Source: JBQTGK01 sp052400665 (GTDB lineage Bacteria > Bacteroidota > Bacteroidia > Bacteroidales > Marinifilaceae). From it: DNA of 64,000 nt. The stretch lies in NCBI GenBank assembly GCA_052400665.1, contig JBQTGK010000002.1. One strand, 5' to 3'. This document shows positions 1-9,353 of the stretch, piece after piece. The first letter of the stretch is position 1, and each line of letters opens with the position of its first letter. The notes under the pieces are model-generated. The model did no database searches. It saw only the letters and a list, made by a program, of their open reading frames with translations, and was not told the DNA's origin. The position numbers and the translations under genes were made by a program.

Positions 1-1
1 A

Positions 2-1225
2 GAGTTAATTAAAAAACACGTTAATGCCGACTCTGAAGATGTTATTATTCATGCTGGTTTTGGAATGACTGCGGTAGTCAATAAATTACAACGTATTTTG
101 GGTTTGAAAGGATGTAGTCCTTTTATAGATCATCCTAACGAAAAACCTGTGGTATTTTTAACTCATATGGAACATCATTCGAACCAAACTTCGTGGTACG
201 AAACTAATGTTGATGTAGTTGTTGTTCCTCCAGGAAAAAATTTAAGCATAGATTTAGAAGAGCTTCGTATGCAATTAGAAAAATACAAAGATCGTGTAAC
301 AAAGATTGGTTCTTTTTCGGCATGTTCAAATGTTACTGGTATTGTAACACCTTATCACGAAATGGCAAAAATAATGCACCAGAATGGTGGTATTTGCTTT
401 ATCGATTTTGCAGCATCGGCACCTTATGTTGATATTGATATGCATCCTGAAGATAAATTAATGAAACTGGATGGTATTTTCTTTTCGCCACATAAATTTT
501 TGGGTGGTCCGGGTTCATCTGGAGTTATGATATTTGATTCGAACTTATACAATAGCGAAGTGCCTGATAATCCGGGAGGAGGTACCGTAGACTGGACTAA
601 TCCATGGGGTAAATACAAATATATTGATAATATTGAGCTTAGAGAAGATGGAGGAACACCAGGTTTTCTTCAGGCTATTCGTGTTGCTCTGGCCATTGAA
701 TTAAAAAATCAAATGGGAACAAATAATATTATTGCGCGCGAAAAGGAACTTCTCGATCTTGCTTTTTGCAGGTTAAAAGCAGTTAAAGATGTGCATGTGC
801 TGGCCGATAATGTTCAAAAACGTCTGGGTATCCTTTCTTTCTATGTTGAATATATTCATTACAATTTATTGGTTAAGTTATTAAACGATCGTTTTGGAAT
901 TCAGGTAAGGGGTGGTTGTGCATGTGCAGGTACTTATGGTCATTACCTATTAGAGGTTAGTCAGGAGCAATCCGATGCTATTACAAGTGAAATTACGCTG
1001 GGTGATTTATCGCATAAGCCTGGTTGGGTTCGTTGGTCTTTGCATCCTACTTCTACAGATTGGGAGGTTTTGTATTTTATTGATTCCTTGGAAAAGCTTA
1101 TTGATAATTATGAAGAGTGGAAAAAGGATTATTCTTATAACAAAAAAAATAACGAATTTTATTATAGTGGAACTAATGAAATAACAAATAAAATAATAGT
1201 TAACGATTTATTTAAACTTCAATAA
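2..1225 (+). CDS. Aminotransferase class V-fold PLP enzyme, 5' truncated
   Basis: The reading frame is open to the first bases of the window, so the N-terminus lies outside; the first internal ATG (65) is not the real start. The translation is a class V (cysteine desulfurase-like) fold. A FSPHKF motif carries the probable pyridoxal-phosphate lysine (codon 494-496), an FIDFAASAP segment matches the PLP-binding aspartate strand, and an RGGCACAGTYGH segment near 907-945 lies where cysteine desulfurases keep their active-site loop. By family, such enzymes form a Schiff base with PLP and remove sulfur from cysteine or act as lyases or transaminases; the substrate here is unknown. The HMEHHSN and GCACAGTYGH pattern is unlike ordinary SufS or IscS, and no suf or isc genes are adjacent. 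The fold is certain, the reaction is not. Confidence 0.85.
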   Translation, partial: ELIKKHVNADSEDVIIHAGFGMTAVVNKLQRILGLKGCSPFIDHPNEKPVVFLTHMEHHSNQTSWYETNVDVVVVPPGKNLSIDLEELRMQLEKYKDRVTKIGSFSACSNVTGIVTPYHEMAKIMHQNGGICFIDFAASAPYVDIDMHPEDKLMKLDGIFFSPHKFLGGPGSSGVMIFDSNLYNSEVPDNPGGGTVDWTNPWGKYKYIDNIELREDGGTPGFLQAIRVALAIELKNQMGTNNIIAREKELLDLAFCRLKAVKDVHVLADNVQKRLGILSFYVEYIHYNLLVKLLNDRFGIQVRGGCACAGTYGHYLLEVSQEQSDAITSEITLGDLSHKPGWVRWSLHPTSTDWEVLYFIDSLEKLIDNYEEWKKDYSYNKKNNEFYYSGTNEITNKIIVNDLFKLQ

Positions 1226-1305
1226 TTATGATTTAAAGATGAGCATTTAACTACCTAAACAATAAATAAGGTTTGGCAGTAAAAATTTATATTCAGATAT
1301 TTTTA

Positions 1306-1313
1306 TATTTTTG
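1306..1313 (+). promoter_or_regulatory. -7 box TATTTTTG before metallophosphoesterase gene
   Basis: The sequence is a perfect match to the Bacteroidota -7 consensus TAnnTTTG. No TTG lies at the usual spacing upstream. The box contains the TTG at 1311 that could otherwise be read as a start codon, so transcription should begin about seven bases further on and translation later still. Confidence 0.5.
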
Positions 1314-1340
1314 GAAAAGATTAATAAATCAGAAAATAAA

Positions 1341-2273
1341 GTGTACGATATAATAGGAGATATTCATGGCGATGCGAAAACATTAAAAAAGATGTTATTA
1401 GCGCTTGGCTACGAGGATGGTGAGGAAGGATTTTGTCACTCAAACAGGAAAGCAGTATTTGTTGGTGATTTTGTAGATCGGGGACCTAAAATTTTTGAAA
1501 CACTTAAAATTGTAAAGAAAATGGTGTCGGCAGGTAATGCTTATGCTGTATTAGGAAATCACGAATTAAATGTAATTGCATATTACACCAAAGATAGTGA
1601 TGGTGTGTATCTGCGTGAACATAGTGTAAAGAATAAAACACAAATTAAAAATACTTACCAGGAATTTAAAAAAGACAAGCCCAGAAGAAAAAAATATCTT
1701 AAGTGGTTAAGATCATTGCCTGTTTTTCTCGAGTTGGTTGATTTTAGAGTTGTTCATGCTTGCTGGGATCAGCATGCGGTTGATTTATTGAGAAAAGTTA
1801 ACCCTGAAAATCGACTTAGTAAATCATTTTTGCGAGATATTTATTTAAAAAAAGGAAAGGTATTTAAGGCACTAATGCTTCTTTTAAAAGGAAGAGAATT
1901 TAATTTTCCGAACGATATGCAGATTAAAGATGCTTATGGGTTTAAGCGAACAGCCTATCGTATTAAATGGTGGGAACCAATGGAGGGGAAAAGTTTTGAA
2001 GAGATTTCTTTTGGAAACCGATTTAAGTTGCCGGAATATACAATCCCATCGCAATTATGTTATGATATTCCTATGTATGCAAATGAAGAACCACCCGTCT
2101 TTTTTGGACATTATTGTTTAAACGGTAAGGCAGGTGTAATTAGTGAAAATCTATGTTGCGTAGATGGTTGTCTGGCAAATGGAGGTGATTTGGTTGCATA
2201 TCGTTATAATGGTTGTGTGAAATTAGATTCGTCCAATATATTTACTGTTAGTAAAGTAATTAAAGATTCTTAG
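1341..2273 (+). CDS. Calcineurin-like metallophosphoesterase
   Basis: This is a PPP/ApaH-type phosphoesterase. It shows the metal-binding motifs in order: GDIHGD at the N-terminus, GDFVDRG, GNHE, a histidine in RVVHACWD and FFGHYC near the end. Such proteins bind two metals and hydrolyse phosphomono- or diesters in the cytoplasm; the substrate cannot be told. The frame could open at TTG 1311, but that codon is inside a perfect -7 box. I prefer GTG 1341, which gives the usual family start (M)YDIIGDIHGD and about 310 residues. The stop overlaps the 3' end of the convergent membrane-protein gene by 14 bases. It appears to be a single-gene unit. Confidence 0.85.
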   Translation: MYDIIGDIHGDAKTLKKMLLALGYEDGEEGFCHSNRKAVFVGDFVDRGPKIFETLKIVKKMVSAGNAYAVLGNHELNVIAYYTKDSDGVYLREHSVKNKTQIKNTYQEFKKDKPRRKKYLKWLRSLPVFLELVDFRVVHACWDQHAVDLLRKVNPENRLSKSFLRDIYLKKGKVFKALMLLLKGREFNFPNDMQIKDAYGFKRTAYRIKWWEPMEGKSFEEISFGNRFKLPEYTIPSQLCYDIPMYANEEPPVFFGHYCLNGKAGVISENLCCVDGCLANGGDLVAYRYNGCVKLDSSNIFTVSKVIKDS

Positions 2274-2646
2274 TATAGAGGTTTTTTTTTGCGTGCATTA
2301 AAAACATAATTCCCGAAAAAGATAGGGGTATTAGAAGTAGAAAAACTTCCCATCTCATTGAATCGAAAAAGCCATAAAAAGCAATTCCAATACTGCAGAT
2401 AATCATGATAATTGCACCCGCTTTTATTTTCCAAAAAGTAAGAAGAAAACCGAATCCGTAGGTTAAGGATAGGGCATAAACTAAAAAGACCCAAAATTCT
2501 GTATCATAACTTAATGTATCGAAATTAGATATAAACTCGGGAAGAATAAATAAGATATAAACTCCTGCAATAAGAAATCCTATAATACGGGCTAAAATAA
2601 GCATAAAATGGGAAGGATGATCCTGGTATTTCAATCTTTTGTTCAT
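2260..2646 (-). CDS. Small integral membrane protein, unknown function
   Basis: A protein of about 128 residues with four hydrophobic segments (for example the runs around IIGFLIAGVYILFI, FWVFLVYALSLTYGFGFLL and AGAIIMIICSIGIAFYGFF), so probably a four-helix inner membrane protein. The frame can be extended to a GTG at 2682, but the ATG at 2646 (MNKRLKYQDHP) gives a normal cytoplasmic N-terminus and is preferred. I do not recognise the family. It overlaps the phosphoesterase gene tail to tail and has no partner in its own orientation. Confidence 0.65.
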   Translation of the reverse strand: MNKRLKYQDHPSHFMLILARIIGFLIAGVYILFILPEFISNFDTLSYDTEFWVFLVYALSLTYGFGFLLTFWKIKAGAIIMIICSIGIAFYGFFDSMRWEVFLLLIPLSFSGIMFLMHAKKNLYTKNL

Positions 2647-2909
2647 ATTGATTTTTTGTTGATCGACAAATAAATTTGCCACATAAGTTATTTATACATA
2701 ATTAAATGTACAAAATACTATTTCGATTATCAATATTTAATTTAGAAAAATAAAAGCAAACTTTTTGATATGAAACGTGTTTGTAAATTATTCATCTGTA
2801 TTTTACACTTTGGAATTATTGAATTATATTGCGGCTCTCCTAAAAAATACGGGGCAAGCTATCTGCTACGCAAAAATGCTGGAAGTATGTTTTTATAATT
2901 AAATTATTA

Positions 2910-3599
2910 ATGAAAAGTATAAAAGTAATAGGTTTTGATGCCGATGATACTCTATGGGTAAATGAGCCTTATTTTAGAGAAACTGAGAAAAAGTTTTGTG
3001 ATTTATTACGAAACGGAATGAGTTTGGAAGAAGTTACAGAGGAATTATTGGCAATAGAAATCGGAAATATCCCATTGTATGGATATGGAACCAAAGCCTT
3101 TACTCTTTCGATGATAGAAACCAGTCTTAAAATTTCAAATGGAAATGTATCATCCGAAAAAATTAGTGCAATACTCGATTTAGGAAAAGAGCAAATAAAC
3201 AAACCCATCGAACTAATTGATGGTATTGTTGAGGCTCTGGAAAATTTGCAGGGAAAATACAAACTTGTAGTTGCAACAAAAGGCGATCTGCTTGATCAGG
3301 AAAGAAAACTTCAGAAGTCAGGTTTACAAAAGTATTTTCATCATATCGAAGTAATGAGTGATAAAAAAGAGGGTGATTACAGAAAATTAATTGAACATTT
3401 AGATATAAAACCTGAGGAATTTTTGATGGTGGGAAATTCATTAAAATCGGATGTTTTGCCGGTTTTAAATCTCGGAGCGAAGGCTGTTCATGTTCCTTTT
3501 TATACTACATGGGTACACGAAATGGTAACTGACCAAGAAATTTTAAATGTTAATTTCCAAAAGATTGAACGTGTTAGTGAACTTCAAGGATTATTATAA
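2910..3599 (+). CDS. HAD-family hydrolase
   Basis: 229 residues with all four haloacid dehalogenase motifs: DADDTLW (residues 10-16, nucleophile and acid/base aspartates), a motif II threonine in VVATKGD, a downstream lysine, and MVGNSLKSDV as the metal-binding motif IV. The insert after motif I is helical, as in class I cap HADs of the phosphatase or dehalogenase type. Cytoplasmic phosphatase activity on a small metabolite is the family expectation; the substrate is unknown. The gene stands alone, convergent with the prolyl isomerase gene five bases away. Confidence 0.85.
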   Translation: MKSIKVIGFDADDTLWVNEPYFRETEKKFCDLLRNGMSLEEVTEELLAIEIGNIPLYGYGTKAFTLSMIETSLKISNGNVSSEKISAILDLGKEQINKPIELIDGIVEALENLQGKYKLVVATKGDLLDQERKLQKSGLQKYFHHIEVMSDKKEGDYRKLIEHLDIKPEEFLMVGNSLKSDVLPVLNLGAKAVHVPFYTTWVHEMVTDQEILNVNFQKIERVSELQGLL

Positions 3600-3604
3600 T
3601 GTAC

Positions 3605-4180
3605 TTATTTTCTTTTTATGGATAGAATAGGAATTGTTTGCGTAAGCATTTGGTTTTTATCTTCCATATTTTGAATTTTTTTCACAATATCCATTCCCGA
3701 AATTACTTTCCCAAAAGCTGCAAAGCCTTGTTTGTCCGGGTTTCTATTGCCATTATAATCTAACTCAGGTTGATTGCCAACACAAATAAAAAATTCTGTG
3801 CATGCTGATCCAGGCTCTAGTCTTGCCATCGATATTACTCCGTTTTTATGAAGTATTCCTGTTGTTTTTGTGCTTTCATGTTTAATTGTTGGCATATTAT
3901 CAACAATTGAATCGTGAAACAAACCTCCCTGAACTACTTCAATTTTTATTTTATTGTTGGGTTGGTTATTGGGACGGACAACTCGGTAAAAACAAGCATT
4001 TTGAAAGATATTTTTGTCGATATTATTCAGAAAGTGTGTGGCAGTAAGCGGGGCTTTATCCGTGTAAATTTCCAAATCTATATTTCCCAGGCTGGTTTTA
4101 ATTTCAATTATCTGATTTTGTGAGTTTACACAGCAATAGAAGAGAGGAATAATTAGTAAAAGAAGAAAGATTCGTTTCAT
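3605..4180 (-). CDS. Cyclophilin-type peptidyl-prolyl isomerase, lipoprotein
   Basis: 191 residues. The N-terminus is a signal peptide ending in a cysteine pair (LLIIPLFYCC), consistent with a lipoprotein facing the periplasm. The rest is a cyclophilin: the ETSLGNIDLEIYTDKAPLT opening, FYRVV, the GSACTEFFICVG core and GFAAFGKVISGMDIV. Family role: cis-trans isomerisation of proline bonds during folding of exported proteins. Several active-site residues of strong cyclophilins are changed (no clear FHR), so activity may be weak. The start is 10 bases after the stop of the DUF58 gene, making it the last gene of the MoxR/DUF58 operon and suggesting a folding role for that system's products. Confidence 0.88.
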   Translation of the reverse strand: MKRIFLLLLIIPLFYCCVNSQNQIIEIKTSLGNIDLEIYTDKAPLTATHFLNNIDKNIFQNACFYRVVRPNNQPNNKIKIEVVQGGLFHDSIVDNMPTIKHESTKTTGILHKNGVISMARLEPGSACTEFFICVGNQPELDYNGNRNPDKQGFAAFGKVISGMDIVKKIQNMEDKNQMLTQTIPILSIKRK

Positions 4181-4190
4181 TGTTTTGAAT

Positions 4191-5522
4191 TTAAATTAAG
4201 CCTCTCGATTTCAATTCCAGATATTTATTTAATGCGTAAGTGCTTAGGTTTTTGGGATCGGTTAATATGGCATGAATACCATATTTTTCTAATTCCTTTA
4301 CAATTAATTTTTTGTCGTAAAGAAATTTTTCTCCAATGGTTTTTATGTAAATATCTTCAATGCTACTTACACTTTGCTTTGTCATTTTTAATATTTCGGT
4401 ATTGTTAAATAGTATCACAACGAGTAAGTGATTTTTTGCCAATGCCTGCAAGTAAGGAAGTTGTCGTTTCATGGAATCTAAACTTTCAAAATTGGTGTAA
4501 AGCATAAGTAAGCTTCGACCTTTCACAAAGTGTTTTACCGATGAATATAACAGCTCAAAATTTGGCTCGGGATAATCTGTTTTCTGATTATAAAGCAGTT
4601 CCATTATCTTTTTTACCTGAGTTCTTCTCCCGCCAGCAGGAAGGTGAGTGTGAACATTCTTTCCGAAACAGAGTAAACCAGCTTTGTCGTGTTTTAGAAT
4701 TGCAGTATTCGATAAAACAAGGCTTGTATTAATTGCATAATCGAGCAGACTAAGGCCGTAAAATGGCATTTTCATAGAACGGCCACAATCAATAATAGAA
4801 TAGATTGGCTGAGCTTTTTCATCTTGATATTGATTTACCATAATTTGAGACTTTCGAGCAGTAGCTTTCCAGTTTATGGTTCTATAATCGTCACCTTTTA
4901 CATATTCTCTAATCTGGTCAAACTCCATTTGATGACCAATGCGACGAATTTTTTTAATACCAAAATCGCTTAATCTGTTCGATGCGGCCATTAATTCGTA
5001 TTTGCGCATTTGCATAAACGAAGGATAACAAGGAAGCATTTTATTTGCATTAACTTTGTATCTGCGTTTAATTATTTTTAGAAAAGAACTTGCATAAACA
5101 TTAATGTTGCCAAAATGATATTCGCCACGTTCAACAGGTCTTATACTATAATTAATATGATGCTGTTTGCCTGGCTTAAGCAAAAATCTATAATTAAAAT
5201 CTCTTTTCTGAAATTGTATAGGAATATCATCAATTAGTTCAATCCTAACATTAAAATTGTAATTGTTTTGAATGCGTATGCTTATTGGATTCTGATCACC
5301 ATTAGATAATTTTTCCGGACAAATTCGGTCGGTTTCCAGTCCATTTTTTACCCGATATACTAAGGCAATATCAAAGCCAATTGTAATTGTAAAAAGCAGC
5401 GTTGCCAATCGTGCTACAGCATAAAGAATGGGGTAAAAAAATCCCAGAACCGAACAGACTGCTATTGCACTAATAATCCAGTAGAAAAATGGATGTAAGT
5501 ATAGAGATTTGAAAAATTTCAT
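4191..5522 (-). CDS. DUF58 domain protein (MoxR partner)
   Basis: 443 residues. Two hydrophobic helices occupy the first 50 residues (FYWIISAIAVCSVLGFFYPILYAVARLATLLF), followed by a beta-rich part and the DUF58 core, where RTINWKATARKSQIMVNQYQDEK is the typical signature. The von Willebrand-like part after it (IIDCGRSMK) has a degenerate metal site: the second serine of DxSxS is replaced. DUF58 proteins are encoded next to MoxR ATPases throughout bacteria and are thought to be clients or adaptors of them. The gene lies 26 bases after the MoxR stop and 10 before the isomerase. Confidence 0.9.
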   Translation of the reverse strand: MKFFKSLYLHPFFYWIISAIAVCSVLGFFYPILYAVARLATLLFTITIGFDIALVYRVKNGLETDRICPEKLSNGDQNPISIRIQNNYNFNVRIELIDDIPIQFQKRDFNYRFLLKPGKQHHINYSIRPVERGEYHFGNINVYASSFLKIIKRRYKVNANKMLPCYPSFMQMRKYELMAASNRLSDFGIKKIRRIGHQMEFDQIREYVKGDDYRTINWKATARKSQIMVNQYQDEKAQPIYSIIDCGRSMKMPFYGLSLLDYAINTSLVLSNTAILKHDKAGLLCFGKNVHTHLPAGGRRTQVKKIMELLYNQKTDYPEPNFELLYSSVKHFVKGRSLLMLYTNFESLDSMKRQLPYLQALAKNHLLVVILFNNTEILKMTKQSVSSIEDIYIKTIGEKFLYDKKLIVKELEKYGIHAILTDPKNLSTYALNKYLELKSRGLI

Positions 5523-5548
5523 TCGCTATTTTGTTACTGATAAAATGG

Positions 5549-6529
5549 TTATCGAGGAATTTCAATTCCTTCGAGAACCTGATTGATGATTTCTTTGGCT
5601 ACGATTCCTTCCATCTCTTTTTCGGGCGTAAGAATTAATCGATGATGAAGAACTGGAGCAACAATTTTTTTAATATCATCGGGAGTAACAAAATCGCGAC
5701 CATTAATGGCTGCAAATGCTTTTGCTGCAGTCATTACAGCAACCGATGCACGGGGCGAAGCTCCTAAAATAATTCCAGTATTTTTTCTGGTGTTTTGAAC
5801 TATTTGTACAATGTATCTTTTCAAATTTTCATCGATATGGATCGATTGAACAAGATTTTGCATTTCCTTAATTTGTTCGGCATTAATTACTTCCGAGATT
5901 TCATCGATTTCAGAATTCCCTTTTCGTTCGTGTTTGGTATTTAGAATACTTAACTCCTCATCTTCGTTTGGATAATCAAATTCTATTTTCATTAAAAACC
6001 TGTCGAGCTGAGCTTCGGGCAATCGATAAGTTCCTTCCTGTTCAACTGGATTTTGAGTTGCCAAAACCCAAAATGGTTCATCCATTTTATAGGTACTGCC
6101 ATCTATACTTACCTGATATTCTTCCATTACTTCGAAAAGTGCAGCCTGAGTTTTTGCAGGAGCTCGGTTAATCTCATCAATAAGAACAATATTCGAGAAA
6201 ATTGGACCTTTGTTAAAATCGAATTCCGATTTGCTCATGTTAAAAATTGTTGTTCCTAAAACATCAGAAGGCATTAAATCTGGTGTAAACTGTATTCTTG
6301 CAAAATCCGAGCTAATTGTTTTTGCCAGTAATTTAGCCGATAGAGTTTTAGCAATTCCAGGAACTCCTTCAATCAATACATGTCCTTTGGCAAATAGGCC
6401 AACCAGTAATAAATCAATATTATGTTCTTGACCGATTATTACTTTCTGTATTTCAAATTTTATTTGACTAATTAATTGATTCAACTCATTTAAATCAATT
6501 CTACTTTCGAAATGTTTTTGACTTTCCAT
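5549..6529 (-). CDS. MoxR-family AAA+ ATPase (first copy)
   Basis: 326 residues. Walker A is the MoxR variant GVPGIAKT (residues 55-62), Walker B is VLIDE followed by INRAPAKTQAALFEVMEE, and sensor I is ATQNPVEQEGTYRLPEAQLDRF. The AAA lid domain follows. MoxR ATPases act as chaperone-like motors that mature von Willebrand-domain protein complexes, usually with DUF58 partners. The gene sits between a DUF4350 gene (23 bases) and a DUF58 gene (26 bases). It is a paralogue of the ATPase at 38113-39108 in the Bat operon, with the same length class but clearly diverged sequence. Confidence 0.95.
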   Translation of the reverse strand: MESQKHFESRIDLNELNQLISQIKFEIQKVIIGQEHNIDLLLVGLFAKGHVLIEGVPGIAKTLSAKLLAKTISSDFARIQFTPDLMPSDVLGTTIFNMSKSEFDFNKGPIFSNIVLIDEINRAPAKTQAALFEVMEEYQVSIDGSTYKMDEPFWVLATQNPVEQEGTYRLPEAQLDRFLMKIEFDYPNEDEELSILNTKHERKGNSEIDEISEVINAEQIKEMQNLVQSIHIDENLKRYIVQIVQNTRKNTGIILGASPRASVAVMTAAKAFAAINGRDFVTPDDIKKIVAPVLHHRLILTPEKEMEGIVAKEIINQVLEGIEIPR

Positions 6530-6552
6530 ATCTGGATGTTATCTTGTTTTGT

Positions 6553-7740
6553 TTATTTACAATTATTGTAGATATATTCAATTTTAGAATGAAAATTCTC
6601 CAAATCTTCCTGCGATAAGGAGCTAATTTCCTGTATCGATTCGGCTTGTCTGAATAATATCTGAAGTGTTTTTATAGCTATACCTGATCGTTTACTTAAA
6701 TCATCTAAATTTCCCAACTTAAATTCAGTGTGGTATTTGCTTCGTATAAATTCTTTAAAGTGTCTTAACTTTTTTTCAGCTATGTCTTTGTGGTTTTTTC
6801 TCGAATAATATAATCTTCCTAGGGTTTGTATAAAATCTAAGGAAGAATTGCGTAATGGTTTAATAATAGGAATAATTTGTTGTTGTCTTTTACCCTGAAA
6901 AATTAATAAAAATAGTAAACAGAATAAAAGTAAATAATAAGCTAATCGTAAGGGAGGTTTTGTCATCAGATAGCTAAGAGGAGAGCTTGTGCGAAAAAGT
7001 GTTACGGGTTTATAATATTCGTCCCAAACTATTGGTAAATTGGGTAAATAGCTAAATACACCTGCTATATACTCTGCATTATTATCCGATAAAACATTGT
7101 AATTGGTAAAAGCCAGTGGCTGACAGTTTATGCTTATGCTTCCTTTTCCAATTTTTTTCTGTATAAATTGAACTTGCTTTTTTTCATCTACGCCAAGTAC
7201 AGTAAGACTGTCTTTGTTAAATTTTATGATAGAATTAATATCGAAAGCTTTCTCGTAGTTAAAGGTTTTGTTACCAACAATACTTGTGTTTGTAAGGTGT
7301 TGTTCCTTCTTTGTTTGTGTAAGGTTTGCAAATTTAATATTACGATCAATTTTTAAATTTAGAGTATCTTCTAAATCTTTACCAATACTCGAGGCTGCAA
7401 TAAATATCTGATTGCCTTTTTTTACCAGCTCAATCAAACGGGAAACGTCCCACTTTTTCATTTCTAAGTGATTGGTGATATATATGTAGTTTTTTAATTT
7501 TGTTGAATCTTCCTGTTCCGGATAATTAAAAATAGGAACTGTTCTAATTTCAAGATCCTGATTGGGGAAAAATTCTGTTTCCACCAAGTCTAGCATTAAA
7601 AAAGATCCGTAAGGTCTTTTATCATGAGAATTAAAGTTTTGAGTCCAGTCGATAGGAGTAGGAGTGAATAGTTCAACTAAAATTAGCAGAATTAAAACTC
7701 CTATAAAAGGAAATATGGATTTAGGAATAACTAATTTCAT
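6553..7740 (-). CDS. DUF4350 domain membrane protein
   Basis: 395 residues. One helix lies near the N-terminus (FIGVLILLILVELF) and another near residue 270 (LAYYLLLFCLLFLLIFQ), with a periplasmic DUF4350-type domain of Rossmann-like strands between them and a helical cytoplasmic tail. DUF4350 proteins regularly precede MoxR and DUF58 genes and are thought to be part of the same envelope complex; no activity is known. The start overlaps the stop of the upstream gene by four bases, so translation is probably coupled. Confidence 0.8.
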   Translation of the reverse strand: MKLVIPKSIFPFIGVLILLILVELFTPTPIDWTQNFNSHDKRPYGSFLMLDLVETEFFPNQDLEIRTVPIFNYPEQEDSTKLKNYIYITNHLEMKKWDVSRLIELVKKGNQIFIAASSIGKDLEDTLNLKIDRNIKFANLTQTKKEQHLTNTSIVGNKTFNYEKAFDINSIIKFNKDSLTVLGVDEKKQVQFIQKKIGKGSISINCQPLAFTNYNVLSDNNAEYIAGVFSYLPNLPIVWDEYYKPVTLFRTSSPLSYLMTKPPLRLAYYLLLFCLLFLLIFQGKRQQQIIPIIKPLRNSSLDFIQTLGRLYYSRKNHKDIAEKKLRHFKEFIRSKYHTEFKLGNLDDLSKRSGIAIKTLQILFRQAESIQEISSLSQEDLENFHSKIEYIYNNCK

Positions 7741-8483
7741 GATAACGATTTAGAATCTTTGTGAAACATTGAATTAAAACGATCAAAATCGGCACCAATA
7801 ACTTTATAATCTTCCTGAACAATAGGAAAATTTCCATACCAAACAGCTTCATATAATTTGCTAAGTTTTGTAAACTCTACTTTAATGCTTTGCTCCTTAA
7901 TTTCGAGAATGTAATCGGTATTTGTTTTTTCCGATTTCCAAGTTATAAAATCCAGCTTACTTAGAGTTTTTAAGCTTGCTAAAAATTGGTAGCGCACAGC
8001 TAATCTGAACTCTTTATTTTGTATTGCTTTGCTAATTTCTTCTTCCCATTTAATTGTATTTGGATTAATATGATCGGTAAAATTAATGGGAATAATTTTT
8101 TGATGTGGCCTGAATAGTCCGCTTGAATTACTTTTGGCGATAATTACAACAAGAAATATAATTAAGCCACCAATTAAGATATACCTCAAATACCAGATTA
8201 CACCTAAGCTTTTGGATATAAAAGAAAGCCATCTTTTTATCATTGCCGAGATTCTCTCAAAAATATTTTGAGATTCGGGTTCCGATAAATCGTAATTAAA
8301 TTCTTTTTGTTGCCGATAACTCTCAATTTTCTCTCTGGGATTAACTTTTTTATAGATTGTCAGCTGTCCATTATCATATCTTAAGCTATCCTTGTCTGTT
8401 TGATTTGGACTAGCAAAAAGTGTGGTTCCTGAAAAAATCAGGAACCAAATATTTAAAAAAATTATTTTAAAAGATTTATTCAT
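7737..8483 (-). CDS. DUF4129-like membrane protein with signal peptide
   Basis: 248 residues: a signal peptide (IFLNIWFLIFSGTTLFA), a polar stretch, one transmembrane helix near residues 95-115 (WYLRYILIGGLIIFLVVIIAK) and a helical C-terminal domain with the AVRYQFLASLKTLSKLDFITWKSEKTNTDY pattern seen in DUF4129 proteins. In this position of MoxR clusters that family is standard. Function is unknown; the soluble domain faces the cytoplasm by the topology I infer. It overlaps both neighbours (8 and 4 bases), so the operon is tightly coupled. Confidence 0.7.
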   Translation of the reverse strand: MNKSFKIIFLNIWFLIFSGTTLFASPNQTDKDSLRYDNGQLTIYKKVNPREKIESYRQQKEFNYDLSEPESQNIFERISAMIKRWLSFISKSLGVIWYLRYILIGGLIIFLVVIIAKSNSSGLFRPHQKIIPINFTDHINPNTIKWEEEISKAIQNKEFRLAVRYQFLASLKTLSKLDFITWKSEKTNTDYILEIKEQSIKVEFTKLSKLYEAVWYGNFPIVQEDYKVIGADFDRFNSMFHKDSKSLS

Positions 8484-9333
8484 TTGTACCTACTGTTTCC
8501 AGATCTTTTAATAAGGAAGGGTTTTGTTTTTGTTCAATTAAGCTAAAGTATTGCATTGCAATGGCAGTAATTGGAAGCATTTGTATAAATCCAGATCCTG
8601 CTGCCTGAATAATAGAAAATAAAATGCTTAAAGCCTTGCTCGGTGTAATTGGATCGCCAGTACCAATAAATATTGCCAAAACTACCTGATAAATAGTTGA
8701 AGGCAATTGAGTAACAAAATTTAAAGAATAACCAATAATACTAATAACGAATAAAAATGCAAAGGTATTCCACCAATTATTTTTAATAAGGCTAAAGCAG
8801 CTTTTTAATGCAGATCCAATAGTTTCGTTTTCAAATATTACAATTGGAATTACCAAACTAACACAAATAGAAATATATATTCCAGGAATCACAAGAATTA
8901 TAAATCCAAATCCAGCCAAAAGCCCACTCACAAATAAAGCGGCAAGTATTCGTGGTATATCTTTTACCATTCGTTTCCATACTTCGCTTAATTCATAATT
9001 ATTTGCTCCTTTTTCTTTATAAATTTTTATATAGTTCATCATAAAGGACATGGCAAAAGAATAGGCCACAAACATTAAAAAATAGCTAATAAGAGTTGAA
9101 ATTATTACAAAGCTAGAACCATCGGTAAATAAATTACCTCCTGTAGCCAAAGAGTTTACCGACTGGTATTGTACAAATCCTAACACAATTCCTTGTATTA
9201 AACTAATGGGCAATACATAGTAAAGAAATCCTTTTGCTAAATTTTTAAAGTTTTGTTTAAGAAATAGAAAAGTATCACTGAAAAGTAGTCCAAAATCGCG
9301 AACTTTTTCAAATTTAAAGTCGTTTGTATTCAT
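8476..9333 (-). CDS. Polytopic membrane protein of MoxR cluster
   Basis: 285 residues with about six hydrophobic helices (around residues 35-55, 75-100, 130-165, 175-190, 210-230, 240-270) and a glycine-rich pattern LLAGFGFIILVIPGIYISICVSLVIPIVIFE. This LVIPGIY-type helix pair is typical of the glycerophosphoryl-diester-phosphodiesterase membrane domain and DUF975-like families, which have no assigned activity. It lies between the SpoIIM-like gene (20 bases) and the DUF4129-like gene (8-base overlap). I would call it an inner membrane component of the same complex. Confidence 0.7.
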   Translation of the reverse strand: MNTNDFKFEKVRDFGLLFSDTFLFLKQNFKNLAKGFLYYVLPISLIQGIVLGFVQYQSVNSLATGGNLFTDGSSFVIISTLISYFLMFVAYSFAMSFMMNYIKIYKEKGANNYELSEVWKRMVKDIPRILAALFVSGLLAGFGFIILVIPGIYISICVSLVIPIVIFENETIGSALKSCFSLIKNNWWNTFAFLFVISIIGYSLNFVTQLPSTIYQVVLAIFIGTGDPITPSKALSILFSIIQAAGSGFIQMLPITAIAMQYFSLIEQKQNPSLLKDLETVGTNE

Positions 9334-9353
9334 TTTTTATAGTTAGGTAGTTA

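Noticed and set aside
2770..2898. Possible 42-codon gene before the HAD gene
   Set aside because: It starts with MKRVCKLF but has no recognisable continuation, no -7 box at a fitting distance and no known family; too short to claim.
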